From Rhizobium sp. RU36D (lineage in GTDB: Bacteria; Pseudomonadota; Alphaproteobacteria; Rhizobiales; Rhizobiaceae): a stretch of DNA of 64,000 bases. The stretch spans positions 1 through 64,000 of the forward strand of contig NZ_FWXU01000024.1 in NCBI RefSeq assembly GCF_900176345.1. The letters are read 5' to 3'. Every line of letters starts with the position of its first letter. The first letter of the stretch is position 1. The position numbers and the translations under genes were made by a program. The notes under the pieces are model-generated. The model did not search any database, was not told where the DNA came from, and was given only the letters and a program-made list of their open reading frames with translations. This document shows positions 9,404 through 18,314 of this stretch, in pieces.

Positions 9404-9924
9404 AGGGCCTCCTCGCTGGCGGACAGGCCGGCCTTGGTGGACTGGAAACCGGAGAGAACAAGGATGCCGCGCGCCAGGAGCGCCATGCCGGCCGCGCCCT
9501 GGAACAGCACGAAGCAGAAATAGGTGAAGCTGAGCGGCAGCCGCATGGCGGGGGTTACCTCACGACGTAGGAACATCACGTAGTCGAGCGTGGTCGGCAG
9601 GGCATAGAGAAAGATCGCCGCGGCGACCAGCGAGCCTAGGCCTACTGTGAGCCGGTTGGCCCGCCCCTTGAGGCGGGCGGTCACCAGGTCGACGGAGATG
9701 TGTTCGCTCGGCGCGACCGCGAGGCCCGCGCCGAACATGATGACCCACAGGAACAGGATGACGGCGATTTCGTCCGCATTCCTGGAGGGAACGCCGAAGA
9801 TATAGCGGGATGTGACGCCATACGCGAATGCGACCACCACGAGCCCGAACAGCGCGGTGGTCACCGCTTCGCAAGTCACGCGGATCCAGCGGCCCGCCGT
9901 GAGCATGGAGGAAATGAGGCTCAT
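9400..9924 (-). CDS. dctQ: TRAP transporter small permease (DctQ type)
   Basis: A 174-residue protein with four membrane segments, the DctQ small permease. Typical features are the VTSRYIFGVPSRNADEIAVI stretch after the first segment and LFLWVIMFGAGLAV in the second. It partners DctM in the membrane. It lies 24 bases after dctP and overlaps dctM, so it is part of one transport operon. Confidence 0.88.
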   Translation of the reverse strand: MSLISSMLTAGRWIRVTCEAVTTALFGLVVVAFAYGVTSRYIFGVPSRNADEIAVILFLWVIMFGAGLAVAPSEHISVDLVTARLKGRANRLTVGLGSLVAAAIFLYALPTTLDYVMFLRREVTPAMRLPLSFTYFCFVLFQGAAGMALLARGILVLSGFQSTKAGLSASEEAL

Positions 9925-9948
9925 GGCGCCGCTCCCGTTGGTTTGTTT

Positions 9949-10935
9949 CTACTTCGCCATGGCCTTGGCCATGAGGTCGGCATCCCAGGCCTTGGCGAGG
10001 TCGGATGCGCCGTAGACGGCATCGGCCTTGGCCTTGAACGGCGTTAGGTCTACTTTGTTGATCTTCAGGCCCTTGCTCTCCATCTCGGCCAGCACCTTGC
10101 CCTCGTCGGTGGAGCGGCCGGTATTGTTCTGGTCAGCGGCAACCTTTGCGGCGGCGGATACGGCGGCCTGTTGCTCCAGCGTCAGTTCGCTCCAGAACGG
10201 CTTGCCGATCGAGAAAAACACGGGCTGCACCAGATGGGCCGTCAGCACGATCTGCTTGGTGACTTCGTAGAACTTCGCCGCGTTGGTGATCGTCAGGGGA
10301 TTTTCCTGGCCGTCAATGGCGCCGGTCTGCAGGGCGACATAGACCTCCGGCATGGCGAGCGGCGTGGGGGTAACGCCGAGGCTTTCGCCAAGCAGCAGCC
10401 ATTCCGGCGACGACGGCATGCGCATCTTCACACCGGCCAGGTCCTCGGGCTTGCTGGCGGGACGATCCTCGCGCAAGTTGAGCTGGCGGGTGCCGAGATA
10501 GGCGGTGGACAGGATCTCGATATCCATGTCCTCGCTTACGGCCTTCTTCAGGGCCTCGCCGACTTCGCCGCCCATCACGCCCATCATCTGATCATAACTG
10601 CTGAACAGGAAGGCGCGGTTGAGGAAGCCGAAGCTCGGGATCTGCTGGGCGATCTCGAAGGTGGTCATCGTGCTCATTTCGAGATTGCCGCGCTGGAGTG
10701 CGGGCACTTCCGTTCCTTGCCGGAACAGACTGGAGGCCGGATAGACCTCAACCGTTATGTCGACGCCCGCTTTTTCGAGCTCGGTCTTGAAGGTCTCGCA
10801 GGCCTTGGAGAGGTAATCGGAGGCCGGTGCGGCCGTCGACAGCCGGATGCGCTTGTCGGCGGCCATGGCGGCTGAGGTTGCGGCAACGGTGGCACTGGCA
10901 ACAATGAGGGCTACAATGGATGTCTTGAAGTTCAT
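9949..10935 (-). CDS. dctP: TRAP transporter periplasmic substrate-binding protein (DctP type)
   Basis: A 328-residue solute receptor with a signal peptide (residues 1-25, ending AAMAADKR). Family motifs are GTEVPALQRGNLEMS, AGVKMRMPSSPEWLLLGES (with the Arg that usually holds the substrate carboxylate, residue about 173) and VYVALQTGAIDGQENPL. It delivers the ligand to DctQM. The ligand is probably a carboxylate, going by the family. The adjacent FAH-family gene, read in the same direction, suggests the imported acid is processed by that enzyme or its pathway. Confidence 0.9.
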   Translation of the reverse strand: MNFKTSIVALIVASATVAATSAAMAADKRIRLSTAAPASDYLSKACETFKTELEKAGVDITVEVYPASSLFRQGTEVPALQRGNLEMSTMTTFEIAQQIPSFGFLNRAFLFSSYDQMMGVMGGEVGEALKKAVSEDMDIEILSTAYLGTRQLNLREDRPASKPEDLAGVKMRMPSSPEWLLLGESLGVTPTPLAMPEVYVALQTGAIDGQENPLTITNAAKFYEVTKQIVLTAHLVQPVFFSIGKPFWSELTLEQQAAVSAAAKVAADQNNTGRSTDEGKVLAEMESKGLKINKVDLTPFKAKADAVYGASDLAKAWDADLMAKAMAK

Positions 10936-11006
10936 CTGGTTTTCCCTTCTGGCTGATCATTGAGCCGGCATCCTCTTGTCGGGACGTTCCGGCGACGAGG
11001 TATCTG

Positions 11007-11930
11007 CTAGTTCTTGATTGAGACTCTGAGGCGCCCGATGCCTTCGATCTCGGCTTCGATGCTGTCGCCGACGGCCAGGAACTCCTTGCGCGGCACGCCG
11101 ACGCCCGCCGGTGTGCCCGTCAGAATGAGATCGCCGGGCTCAAGCGTCATGATCTGCGAAGCGCGGGCGATCTGTTCGGCGATCGAGAAGATCATCTTCG
11201 AGCTGTCGCTGTCCTGCTTCAGCACGCCATTGACCCAGAGCTTCATGGCAAGCTGCTGGGGGTCGCCGAGGCTGTCTGCCGGCACGATCCAGGGACCGAG
11301 CGGGCAGCAGGTGTCGTTGCCTTTGCCCGCCACCCAGTCCAGCTTGTAGAACTGGTCGGGCGCCTGATTGGAATCGCGCGCGGAAAGATCGATGGCGACC
11401 GTGTAGGCGCCGACATAGTTCAGCGCGGTCTCGGGCGTGACGTAGCGCGCCGTCTTGCCGATGACCGCCGCGAGCTCGATCTCCCAATCGAATTTTTGGG
11501 TGTCGCGCGGCATCTCCACCGTCCGCCCGGCGCCGACGACCGCCTGGCGCGGCGGCTTCATAAAAAAGAACAGGCGCTGGGTTTCCTTCCTCACGTCGGG
11601 AAAGCCCATCTCCGCCATATGGTCATAGTAGTTAGCGCCGGCGCACAGGATCTTGCCGGGATAGAGAAGGGGCGCGAGCAGGTCAGCGCTTCCTGCCGCG
11701 ATCGATTCGACGCCCGAGGTGGCCGCACCGTCCGCCAGCGCCGCCAGCAGCGACTTCGACCCTTCCCAGTCTGCAAACAGGGCCATGACAGAGTCCGGCG
11801 CCGATCGCCCGAGCGCGACAGCAAGCGGAGCCAAGGGATAAAGGCTATCCGCGACGCCGAGGCAGGCCGTGTTGCTGCCTGCCGCTGCCACATTTGCCAG
11901 AAACCAAGATTTTGGGCTTGCGTCCGCCAT
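11007..11930 (-). CDS. fumarylacetoacetate hydrolase (FAH) family enzyme
   Basis: About 307 residues. FAH-fold enzymes hydrolyse or decarboxylate beta-diketo or 2-oxo acids, or hydrate 2-oxo-pent-4-enoates. The metal ligands are visible in FDWEIELAAVIGK (two Glu) and in GAYTVAIDLSARD (Asp); LILTGTPAGVG is the usual C-terminal signature. The start at 11930 has a good GGAGAG in front. It is upstream of dctP in the same direction, so it is likely the first gene of a FAH-dctPQM operon. The exact substrate is not given by the sequence. Confidence 0.85.
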   Translation of the reverse strand: MADASPKSWFLANVAAAGSNTACLGVADSLYPLAPLAVALGRSAPDSVMALFADWEGSKSLLAALADGAATSGVESIAAGSADLLAPLLYPGKILCAGANYYDHMAEMGFPDVRKETQRLFFFMKPPRQAVVGAGRTVEMPRDTQKFDWEIELAAVIGKTARYVTPETALNYVGAYTVAIDLSARDSNQAPDQFYKLDWVAGKGNDTCCPLGPWIVPADSLGDPQQLAMKLWVNGVLKQDSDSSKMIFSIAEQIARASQIMTLEPGDLILTGTPAGVGVPRKEFLAVGDSIEAEIEGIGRLRVSIKN

Positions 11931-11965
11931 AACTCTCTCCAAATGACTTGCGATAAAGTCAGAAT

Positions 11966-11979
11966 GATTTTATAAAATC
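11966..11979. promoter_or_regulatory. palindromic operator candidate between FAH and GntR genes
   Basis: GATTTTATAAAATC is a perfect 14-bp palindrome in the 78-base gap between the divergent FAH and gntR genes. Position and symmetry fit binding by the GntR dimer encoded next to it, controlling both directions. No other comparable palindrome is in this gap. Confidence 0.55.
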
Positions 11980-12008
11980 CTGGTGTCAATACAAAATTCG
12001 AGGTTGAT

Positions 12009-12737
12009 TTGGAGCCCGCGTTTTTCGACCAGGAGACCAGCACCGCTACACAGGCGGAGCGTGCCTACCTGAAACTGCGCTCAGAGATCCTGCATGGGGA
12101 GCTCATGCCAGGGCAGCGTCTGCGCGCCAACGACCTGCAGGCAAAGTTCCAGTTGGGGCTGACGCCGATCCGCGAGGCGCTCATGCGGCTGTCGAGCGAG
12201 GGCCTTGTTGATGCGCAAACGCATCGTGGTGCTGTGGTGGCACCCGTGACGCTGAAGGAATTGGCCGACCTCATGGCAACGCGTCGCCATATCGAGCGGC
12301 TTTGTCTGTCCATGGCTATCGACAATGGCGACCTCGCCTGGGAAGCGGAGATCATCACATCGATGTATCTCTTGGCCAATACACCCCTGCCCTCTGATCT
12401 CGACGACCTCGGCGCGGCGACGACTTGGGAAGCCCACCATCGGCGTTTCCACCGGGCCTTGGTCGCCGCCTGCAATTCGGAATGGATGATGCGTATCTGG
12501 TCAACGCTGAATGACCATTCGGAGCGATATCGCAAGATCAGGCTTCTGCATCACAAGGCGGAGGGTGCCCGCGTGCGCAACGTGACCGCTGAGCACGAGG
12601 CCCTGAAGGACGCGGTCATCAGGCGAGATAAAGCGCTGGCGGCCCGCTTGATGGACGAACATCTGACCCAGACGGAGCTCGCAGCCGCGGTGCTCCTGGC
12701 CAATGACCAACAAGACGAGAAGGGAAACCAGCCATGA
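12009..12737 (+). CDS. GntR-family regulator (FadR subfamily, FCD domain)
   Basis: A 242-residue repressor-type regulator. The winged helix is at residues about 15-75 (AYLKLRSEILHGELMPGQRL, LTPIREALMRLSSEGLV), followed by an all-helical FCD ligand domain with Asp/His metal-ligand candidates (HHRRFHRALV, AEHEALKDAVI). The start is a TTG; no better start exists nearer the helix. It faces the FAH-dctPQM operon, so it probably controls that operon and responds to the imported acid. It overlaps the next gene by four bases. Confidence 0.85.
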   Translation: MEPAFFDQETSTATQAERAYLKLRSEILHGELMPGQRLRANDLQAKFQLGLTPIREALMRLSSEGLVDAQTHRGAVVAPVTLKELADLMATRRHIERLCLSMAIDNGDLAWEAEIITSMYLLANTPLPSDLDDLGAATTWEAHHRRFHRALVAACNSEWMMRIWSTLNDHSERYRKIRLLHHKAEGARVRNVTAEHEALKDAVIRRDKALAARLMDEHLTQTELAAAVLLANDQQDEKGNQP

Positions 12738-13075
12738 TCATTCGCTCAGCGGTCCTGGAAGGCGAAGTCGCGCCCGAACATGTGGAGGAATTCGACAGCC
12801 GCATGCGCGGCATCGTCTTGCCGGCTATTGCGCTCTATCCTGGCCTCATCAAAGTTGAACTCCGCAAAATTGCCGAACCGGAAGCCGGCGCCCCTCCCGT
12901 CTACATGATATTCGACCTGCATTTTCCAAGCCTTGCCGCGATGCATGCAGCCTTGGCCAGCGATGTGCGTCAAGCCGTGCGACACGAGATTTCGCAAGGC
13001 ATGAGCCTGTTCAAGGGCCGGGTATATCATACCGTCCTGCAACAGATCGAGCAGAAGGGAGGCTCGAGCAGCTGA
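12734..13075 (+). CDS. small dimeric alpha-beta barrel protein (EthD/Dabb-like)
   Basis: A 113-residue protein (MIIRSAVLEGEVAPEHVEEF, RMRGIVLPAIALYPGLIKVE). Length and the beta-alpha-beta pattern fit the ferredoxin-like EthD/stress-response barrel superfamily, often accessory to ring-opening or degradation pathways. Its ATGA overlap with gntR shows it is co-transcribed with the regulator. The family call is by pattern only. Confidence 0.5.
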   Translation: MIIRSAVLEGEVAPEHVEEFDSRMRGIVLPAIALYPGLIKVELRKIAEPEAGAPPVYMIFDLHFPSLAAMHAALASDVRQAVRHEISQGMSLFKGRVYHTVLQQIEQKGGSSS

Positions 13076-13327
13076 ATGAGACGACCTGTTGACCACAGGT
13101 ATGTTTTCGAGGAACCGAATGCGTTAAAGTTCATCACAGCAATTGTCCGCAAGCGAACGCTCAAGTTGCCATTGCTATAGATCGACAGCGGATCGAGTGC
13201 CTCATGCAGCGAAGCCTGCCCCGCGACTTTTGCAGCGGATGATCGGGGCAAAAACGATCACCTCACGATCCAGCTACCGCCGCCTGATGAGCCCGCTCGA
13301 ATGCGCTCATCAGGCGACCATAATCGC

Positions 13328-13591
13328 TCAGTCGTCAAGCCGAGTGGGCTGACGTCTCCGAACTGAGGACAGCAACGCTATAAAAATTATTAAGAGAGCG
13401 AACTCTGCAAGAAACAGAAAAAGCAGGAGCGGCGCCTGGATGCTCACCTGCCTGTAAAATATGGACCCGCTCCGAACGGGAGGCGAAGATATCCATGCGT
13501 CGAATATGTGGTAGACCCACCAAACCACAGCTAAAAACAATGATAATACAACGACCATTGACAGAATTTTTACATATTGATTAAGCCGCAT
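13328..13591 (-). CDS. small two-helix membrane protein
   Basis: An 87-residue frame with a GGTGAG ribosome-binding site directly upstream. Two hydrophobic segments are clear (LSMVVVLSLFLAVVWWVY and LLLFLFLAEFALLIIFIALL), separated by a polar loop of about 25 residues and ending in a basic tail (RRRQPTRLDD). No family recognised. It stands alone between the TRAP cluster and the cas genes. Confidence 0.45.
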   Translation of the reverse strand: MRLNQYVKILSMVVVLSLFLAVVWWVYHIFDAWISSPPVRSGSIFYRQVSIQAPLLLFLFLAEFALLIIFIALLSSVRRRQPTRLDD

Positions 13592-14333
13592 TTCTCACCA
13601 ATTGCCTCTCAGGTGATTGATCTTAGTGTACTGGAGAAGCTTTTTGCGCCTATGGAGTACCTATCGCTTAGAGCGAGCATGTCGGCTCAACCGGAGTTGG
13701 CTGCTTCTTGCATCAGCTTCAAATCCGTTTGATGCACAATAGCCGACCGCTCGATCAGACAATTAGAAAGATATATTTGCTGCGCATCGCTCGCAAGCCA
13801 TTAGCCACCGTTGTACAGGGTATCATGGCGAGCGGAGTACGGCTCTTATGTTCTGCAACTGCCGGAAGATGCTCTATTGTCTCATCATTGCATCATATCC
13901 TTCAAAGCTTCGCTCGAGGGTAGGCTCCTGAAAAGTGCCCCTCGATGAAGTGGGCTGTCGTTTTCAAGTACATTTCAGCTTGCTTTTCCAACTTGCACCG
14001 AACCAGTAAACCCCACAAGGCTTTGCGTGTATGAGATTTTCTACCGTGCAAGCGGACGCCGTTGGAATGGATGCGTGGCTCAGGCCTCGGGCAAACCCTT
14101 GAGCTCTTCCAAGAAAGGACGCCGCGATTGCATTTGGGATCGACATTTAAAACCAGTTGATTTTTACATTGCATAGAACAGCAACAGCGATCGGCATCAA
14201 GGCAGACGTTTCGGTTGCCGCTGGCCTAACTCGCTTCAAATGATTGAGGACAGACTGAGACCTCCGATTTTTCCAGTTAACAGGCCACTCGCTCTCACGC
14301 ATTGTCGCGGTCTAGCATTGCTGGGTGAGAAGG
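13592..14333. other. long non-coding leader upstream of cas genes
   Basis: About 740 bases without a supportable gene. I looked here for cas3, which usually precedes casA in type I-E loci, and found none of its motifs (HD box, DEAD helicase box) on either strand. Any cas promoter should be here. A ribosome-binding-like GAGAAGG lies next to the casA ATG. Confidence 0.4.
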
Positions 14334-15920
14334 ATGAATAATCTTCTTCTCCAACACCTAATCACTGTGTCGCCTTTGGCCAGCCTCTCGCTTCCCGGTG
14401 TTCTGGCAGCGTTGGCGCGAGACGAGATCGAGAGCTTTCCGGCCCTGCGGCCTCATCAAGCCCCTGCCTGGCATATGTTTCTCGTGCAGTTGGCGGCACT
14501 CGCACTTCACAAGGCTGAGCAAAAGGATATCCCAGAACGGGAAGACGAATGGCGGACGCTGATGCGCGGCCTAACCCCAAGTTATCCGGGCGATGAGCCG
14601 TGGTGTCTGGTGGTGGATGAGTGGTCGAAGCCTGCCTTTCTGCAAGCGGCCGTGCCTGATGGTGTAAAGCTTCGAAACGATGTCGCGACTGCCGACGGGC
14701 TGGACCTTCTGATCACCTCACGCAATCACGATCTGAAACAGATGATTGCGCAAAACGGAGTTGCAGAGGATTGGCTGTTTGCCCTTGTCTCTCTGCAAAC
14801 ATGTGAAGGCTATGGCGGTGCCGGCAATCAGGGCATTGTCCGCATGAATGGCGGATCGTCGTCGCGCGCCATGTTGACCTTGGCGCCTTTGGCCACAGTC
14901 ACGACAATGGCCGTGCGGCCTGGCGAGTGGTTTCGCCGGGATTTGCGGGTTGTACTGGAAACGCGTGAGCGTGTTCTTGAGAATACCGCACTACCCTATG
15001 CCGATGACGGGATTGGCCTAACCTGGCTGGAGCCGTGGGCGGAGGGGGATCAGCTTCAACTAAAGGATCTCGACATCTGTTTCATCGAAGTGTGCCGCCG
15101 GGTGCGACTGCTGAACCGTAACGAACGGATCATGGCGGTCAAAGGTACATCTCGCGAGACCCGTATCGCCGCCAAATCGGCTAAAGGCAGTCTAGAAGAT
15201 CCCTGGGCGCCTATCCACAAGGCGGAAAACAAGAGCCTGACCATTGGGGACGAAGGCGAATTCGACTATCGAACGCTGACCCAACTGCTGTTTTCCGGCG
15301 AATGGGTACTGCCGCTTCTGGCCAATCGCGCATCATTCGAGGGGGCAGATACCCCGCTTGCCCTTGTTTCACAGGCGTTGGCACGCGGTAATTCAAAGAC
15401 AGGTGGTTTTCGCTCCCGCATTATTCCCCTAGAAAATCGGCATCTCATCGGGAGCTGGGGATCTCCGCAATCGCAGGAAACCCTGCAGAAGATCGCGCGG
15501 GAGCAGATCGGCGCGATTGATCGCTTTGACAAGGCTTTGGCCTATTCGCTGGCGCTCGCGGCGGCCTCCGGCGAGAAGGAGCGCATCAGCCCAGACAGCT
15601 ATGCGCACACCATATCGGCCCGGAAGGCACTAGATCGCTTCGTTGATGCCATCTTCTTCGGGCATCTCTGGCAGCGCTTCGAGGTTGAGGAACGCGACGG
15701 GTCCGCGCAAAACACTCGTGGGCTCGCCTTCGCCCGCCGCCTATGGGAGCAGACACAATCCATTTTCGAGCAATTTCTTCCGGATATGCCCTGCCCTTCG
15801 CTCTATCGCTTAAGGGCCGAGGTGCGCGCGCGGCTAGCGCTTCGCTCCAAAAACCTGCGGCAACACTACCCCGAATTGTTTACGGCTCAGGATGCCGAGG
15901 AGGTGACTGAACATGCCTGA
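14334..15920 (+). CDS. casA: type I-E Cascade large subunit Cse1/Cas8e
   Basis: 528 residues from the ATG at 14334 (a GTG at 14325 is also possible). Cse1 recognises the PAM and recruits Cas3 in E-type Cascade. Family features are LSLPGVLAALARDEIESFPA, LRPHQAPAWHMFLVQLAALAL near the N-terminus and NQGIVRMNGGSSSR in the middle (GYGGAGN.G). The N-terminus is a little shorter than most family members. It begins a tight run of overlapping genes, casA-B-C-D-E. No cas3 lies upstream. Confidence 0.9.
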   Translation: MNNLLLQHLITVSPLASLSLPGVLAALARDEIESFPALRPHQAPAWHMFLVQLAALALHKAEQKDIPEREDEWRTLMRGLTPSYPGDEPWCLVVDEWSKPAFLQAAVPDGVKLRNDVATADGLDLLITSRNHDLKQMIAQNGVAEDWLFALVSLQTCEGYGGAGNQGIVRMNGGSSSRAMLTLAPLATVTTMAVRPGEWFRRDLRVVLETRERVLENTALPYADDGIGLTWLEPWAEGDQLQLKDLDICFIEVCRRVRLLNRNERIMAVKGTSRETRIAAKSAKGSLEDPWAPIHKAENKSLTIGDEGEFDYRTLTQLLFSGEWVLPLLANRASFEGADTPLALVSQALARGNSKTGGFRSRIIPLENRHLIGSWGSPQSQETLQKIAREQIGAIDRFDKALAYSLALAAASGEKERISPDSYAHTISARKALDRFVDAIFFGHLWQRFEVEERDGSAQNTRGLAFARRLWEQTQSIFEQFLPDMPCPSLYRLRAEVRARLALRSKNLRQHYPELFTAQDAEEVTEHA

Positions 15921-16446
15921 GGTTATCCAGACAAAAGATGAAGATCTCAAACCCATCATCGCCACCCTCGTCAGCGAGATGATGAAACTTGGCCCCAGCA
16001 ACTTGGCACGGCTGCGGCGGATGGATGTGGAAGGGCCGGGCGAGCTGGAATTCTGGCGACTGGTCCGGGATACCGATATTCTTGGCGATACGGCAGGCAT
16101 GCAGATTGTGAAACTCCTCGCATTGCTAGCGCCGCGTGGCGAATCGGCATCAAGGACAAGGTTTCACCAACTCGACCAGCCGCTGGGTAAGGTGCTCGCC
16201 GAAGCTAAGTTCTCGGAAAAGCGACTTGCAAGCTTCATGGCCCTGCCTTTTGAACGGCGTGGAGAGGCGCTCGAAGTCATTGCACGCGTCATCTCGCGCG
16301 ACATGAGATTCGGCGTGAACTGCGTCGATTTCGCCCTCTTGCTCTTCTTGAACGAGGTTTGGCCACTACGCCGGCTCGCGACCGCGTACTACGTCGCATG
16401 CGACCGCAAGGCTGCCTTCGAGGATAGGGAGAAAACAAATGAGTAA
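15913..16446 (+). CDS. casB: type I-E Cascade small subunit Cse2/Cas11e
   Basis: A 177-residue helical protein, the Cse2 small subunit that bridges Cascade and binds the displaced DNA strand. Clues are position (overlapping casA by 8 bases and casC by 8), size and the LARLRRMDVEGPGELEFWRL and RDMRFGVNCVDFALLLF blocks typical of the family. It appears full length. Confidence 0.88.
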   Translation: MPEVIQTKDEDLKPIIATLVSEMMKLGPSNLARLRRMDVEGPGELEFWRLVRDTDILGDTAGMQIVKLLALLAPRGESASRTRFHQLDQPLGKVLAEAKFSEKRLASFMALPFERRGEALEVIARVISRDMRFGVNCVDFALLLFLNEVWPLRRLATAYYVACDRKAAFEDREKTNE

Positions 16447-17572
16447 ACCGCGTTTCTTACAAATTCATACACTCCATACCTATACCGCAGCCCTGCTTAA
16501 CCGTGATGATACGGGCCAGGCCAAGCGCCTCGTCTATGGCGGCACGACACGCACGCGCATTTCCTCCCAAAGCTTGAAACGCCATTGGCGCAAGGCGGAG
16601 CAGGACCCGCATGCCCTGGCGAAGGTAGTAGGTTATGTCGATTCCTTTCGCTCGCGCGAACTGGTGACGCAAAAGGTCATCATGCCGCTACGCGGCCGTT
16701 TCGCCGATGAGGTGGTGGATGCGCTGGAGCCGGCTTTCCAGAAACTCGTCTACGGCGACAGTGGCGCCAAAGGAAAAAGGAGCCGCCAGACCCTTCTGCT
16801 TGGTGAGCCGGAAACGACTTGGCTTGCCGCACGCGCCGAAGAGATCGCGATGTCGGCCACCGATGGCAAGGCGGCGGAAAAGGCCGTCGCGGAGTGGGCG
16901 AAGGACAAGAACTTCAAAGCAATGACCGAGGGCGCTAGCCTGCCGGGCGGACTGACCGCCGCTCTCTTCGGCCGTATGGTGACATCTGATCCCGCTGCGA
17001 ATATCGATGCACCGGTGCACGTGGCGCATGCCTTCACCGTGCATCCAGCAGAGAGCGAAATCGACTATTTTACAGCCGTCGACGATCTGAAACGGGATGA
17101 TGACGACAATGGTGCCGATATTATTCATGAAACCGAGCTGAACTCGGGTCTCTATTACGGCTATGTGGTGATCGATCTGCCGGAGCTGATCAAGAATTGC
17201 GGCGACGATCGAGAACTGGCGGCCCGCGTCGTGCACAATTTCCTCTATCTGATTGCGGAAGTCTCGCCGGGTGCCAAGCTCGGTTCGACGGCACCTTATG
17301 GTCGGGCCGAGCTCATGCTGGTCGAAGCGGGGGATCGCCAGCCGCGCTCGCTGTCAACAGCATTTCGCGAGGCTGTCGGCCACAGCTTTGCCAAGGGGCG
17401 TGATGCCTTGGCGCGGCAGCTCGTCGCTTTCGATGAAACCTACGCCACCGGCGAAGCGCGCCTCCATCTCAGCATTGAGGGCCAGTTGCCTGGCATCGAC
17501 AAGACGCCGCTTTCGGAGCTGGCGGTCTGGGCCGCCAAGCAGGTGAAGGATGCGCCGGATGCCGACGACTGA
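16439..17572 (+). CDS. casC: type I-E Cascade backbone subunit Cas7e
   Basis: A 377-residue Cas7 (Cse4) RAMP protein; six copies normally coat the crRNA. Signatures are FLQIHTLHTYTAALLNRDD at the N-terminus, RTRISSQSLKRHWRKAE and DAPVHVAHAFTVHPAESEID. It is intact. It overlaps casB by 8 and casD by 23 bases, so expression should be coupled. Confidence 0.92.
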   Translation: MSKPRFLQIHTLHTYTAALLNRDDTGQAKRLVYGGTTRTRISSQSLKRHWRKAEQDPHALAKVVGYVDSFRSRELVTQKVIMPLRGRFADEVVDALEPAFQKLVYGDSGAKGKRSRQTLLLGEPETTWLAARAEEIAMSATDGKAAEKAVAEWAKDKNFKAMTEGASLPGGLTAALFGRMVTSDPAANIDAPVHVAHAFTVHPAESEIDYFTAVDDLKRDDDDNGADIIHETELNSGLYYGYVVIDLPELIKNCGDDRELAARVVHNFLYLIAEVSPGAKLGSTAPYGRAELMLVEAGDRQPRSLSTAFREAVGHSFAKGRDALARQLVAFDETYATGEARLHLSIEGQLPGIDKTPLSELAVWAAKQVKDAPDADD

Positions 17573-18314
17573 AAAGCGCTGGCTCATCCTCAATCTTGAG
17601 GCACCGCTGCTTGCATTTGGCGGTGTGGTTATCGACCAGATCGGCACTACGCGTGACTTTCCGGCGGCCTCCATGCTGACAGGTCTGTTTGCAAATGCGC
17701 TTGGCTGGACACGCACCGAGACGGAAAAGCATCAGAAACTGCAGGATCGGCTGGTCTTTGCCGCGCGCATGGATCGAGAGATGCCAGCCGGGATTCTAAC
17801 CGACATGCAAAACGTGCAGTTGGAAAAGAACGACAAAGGCTGGACCACCTGGGGGACTGTGGAAGGCCGCGATGGCGCCAGCTATGGCGCGCCGCATCGC
17901 CGCAAGCGGGATTACCATATGGACGCACGCATTGTGATCTCCATGAGGCTCGAACCTTTTGAGGAAGAACCGGATCTTGTGATGCTGGCCGAGGCGATTT
18001 ATCGCCCAGCGCGGCCGCTGTTCATCGGCCGCAAGCCGTGTCTTCCATCCAGTCCGATCCTGGCCGCACGGCGGGACGATTGGTTCGTTGATGCTCCGAC
18101 TGCCTATGCCGCACTGTCTCGCCAGCCCGCCGCCGACGAGCGAAGCCGGAGTGGCAGACTGCGTGCCTTCTGGCCGCCGGGAGAGGGGCCTGAAGACGGT
18201 CAGGCGGTAACCCGCATCTACGATCTGGCAGACCTTCGGAATTGGCGAAGCGGCCTACATGGCGGTCACCGCAGGGTTATCGAGGGTTTCGTAGTCTTGG
18301 AAGGGGGCTCATGA
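17550..18314 (+). CDS. casD: type I-E Cascade subunit Cas5e
   Basis: A 254-residue Cas5 RAMP protein that caps the 5' handle of the crRNA. The first block LNLEAPLLAFGGVVIDQIGT with RDFPAASMLTGLFANALGW is the classical Cas5 start. The central MDARIVISMRL and RPLFIGRKPCLPSSPI match family blocks (the GR.. glycine-rich stretch). Starts inside casC by 23 bases. Intact. Confidence 0.9.
   Translation: MRRMPTTEKRWLILNLEAPLLAFGGVVIDQIGTTRDFPAASMLTGLFANALGWTRTETEKHQKLQDRLVFAARMDREMPAGILTDMQNVQLEKNDKGWTTWGTVEGRDGASYGAPHRRKRDYHMDARIVISMRLEPFEEEPDLVMLAEAIYRPARPLFIGRKPCLPSSPILAARRDDWFVDAPTAYAALSRQPAADERSRSGRLRAFWPPGEGPEDGQAVTRIYDLADLRNWRSGLHGGHRRVIEGFVVLEGGS

Noticed and set aside
13592-14333. Possible cas3 remnant upstream of casA
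   Set aside because: No HD, DExD or helicase motif could be found in any frame; the region is low in coding signal.
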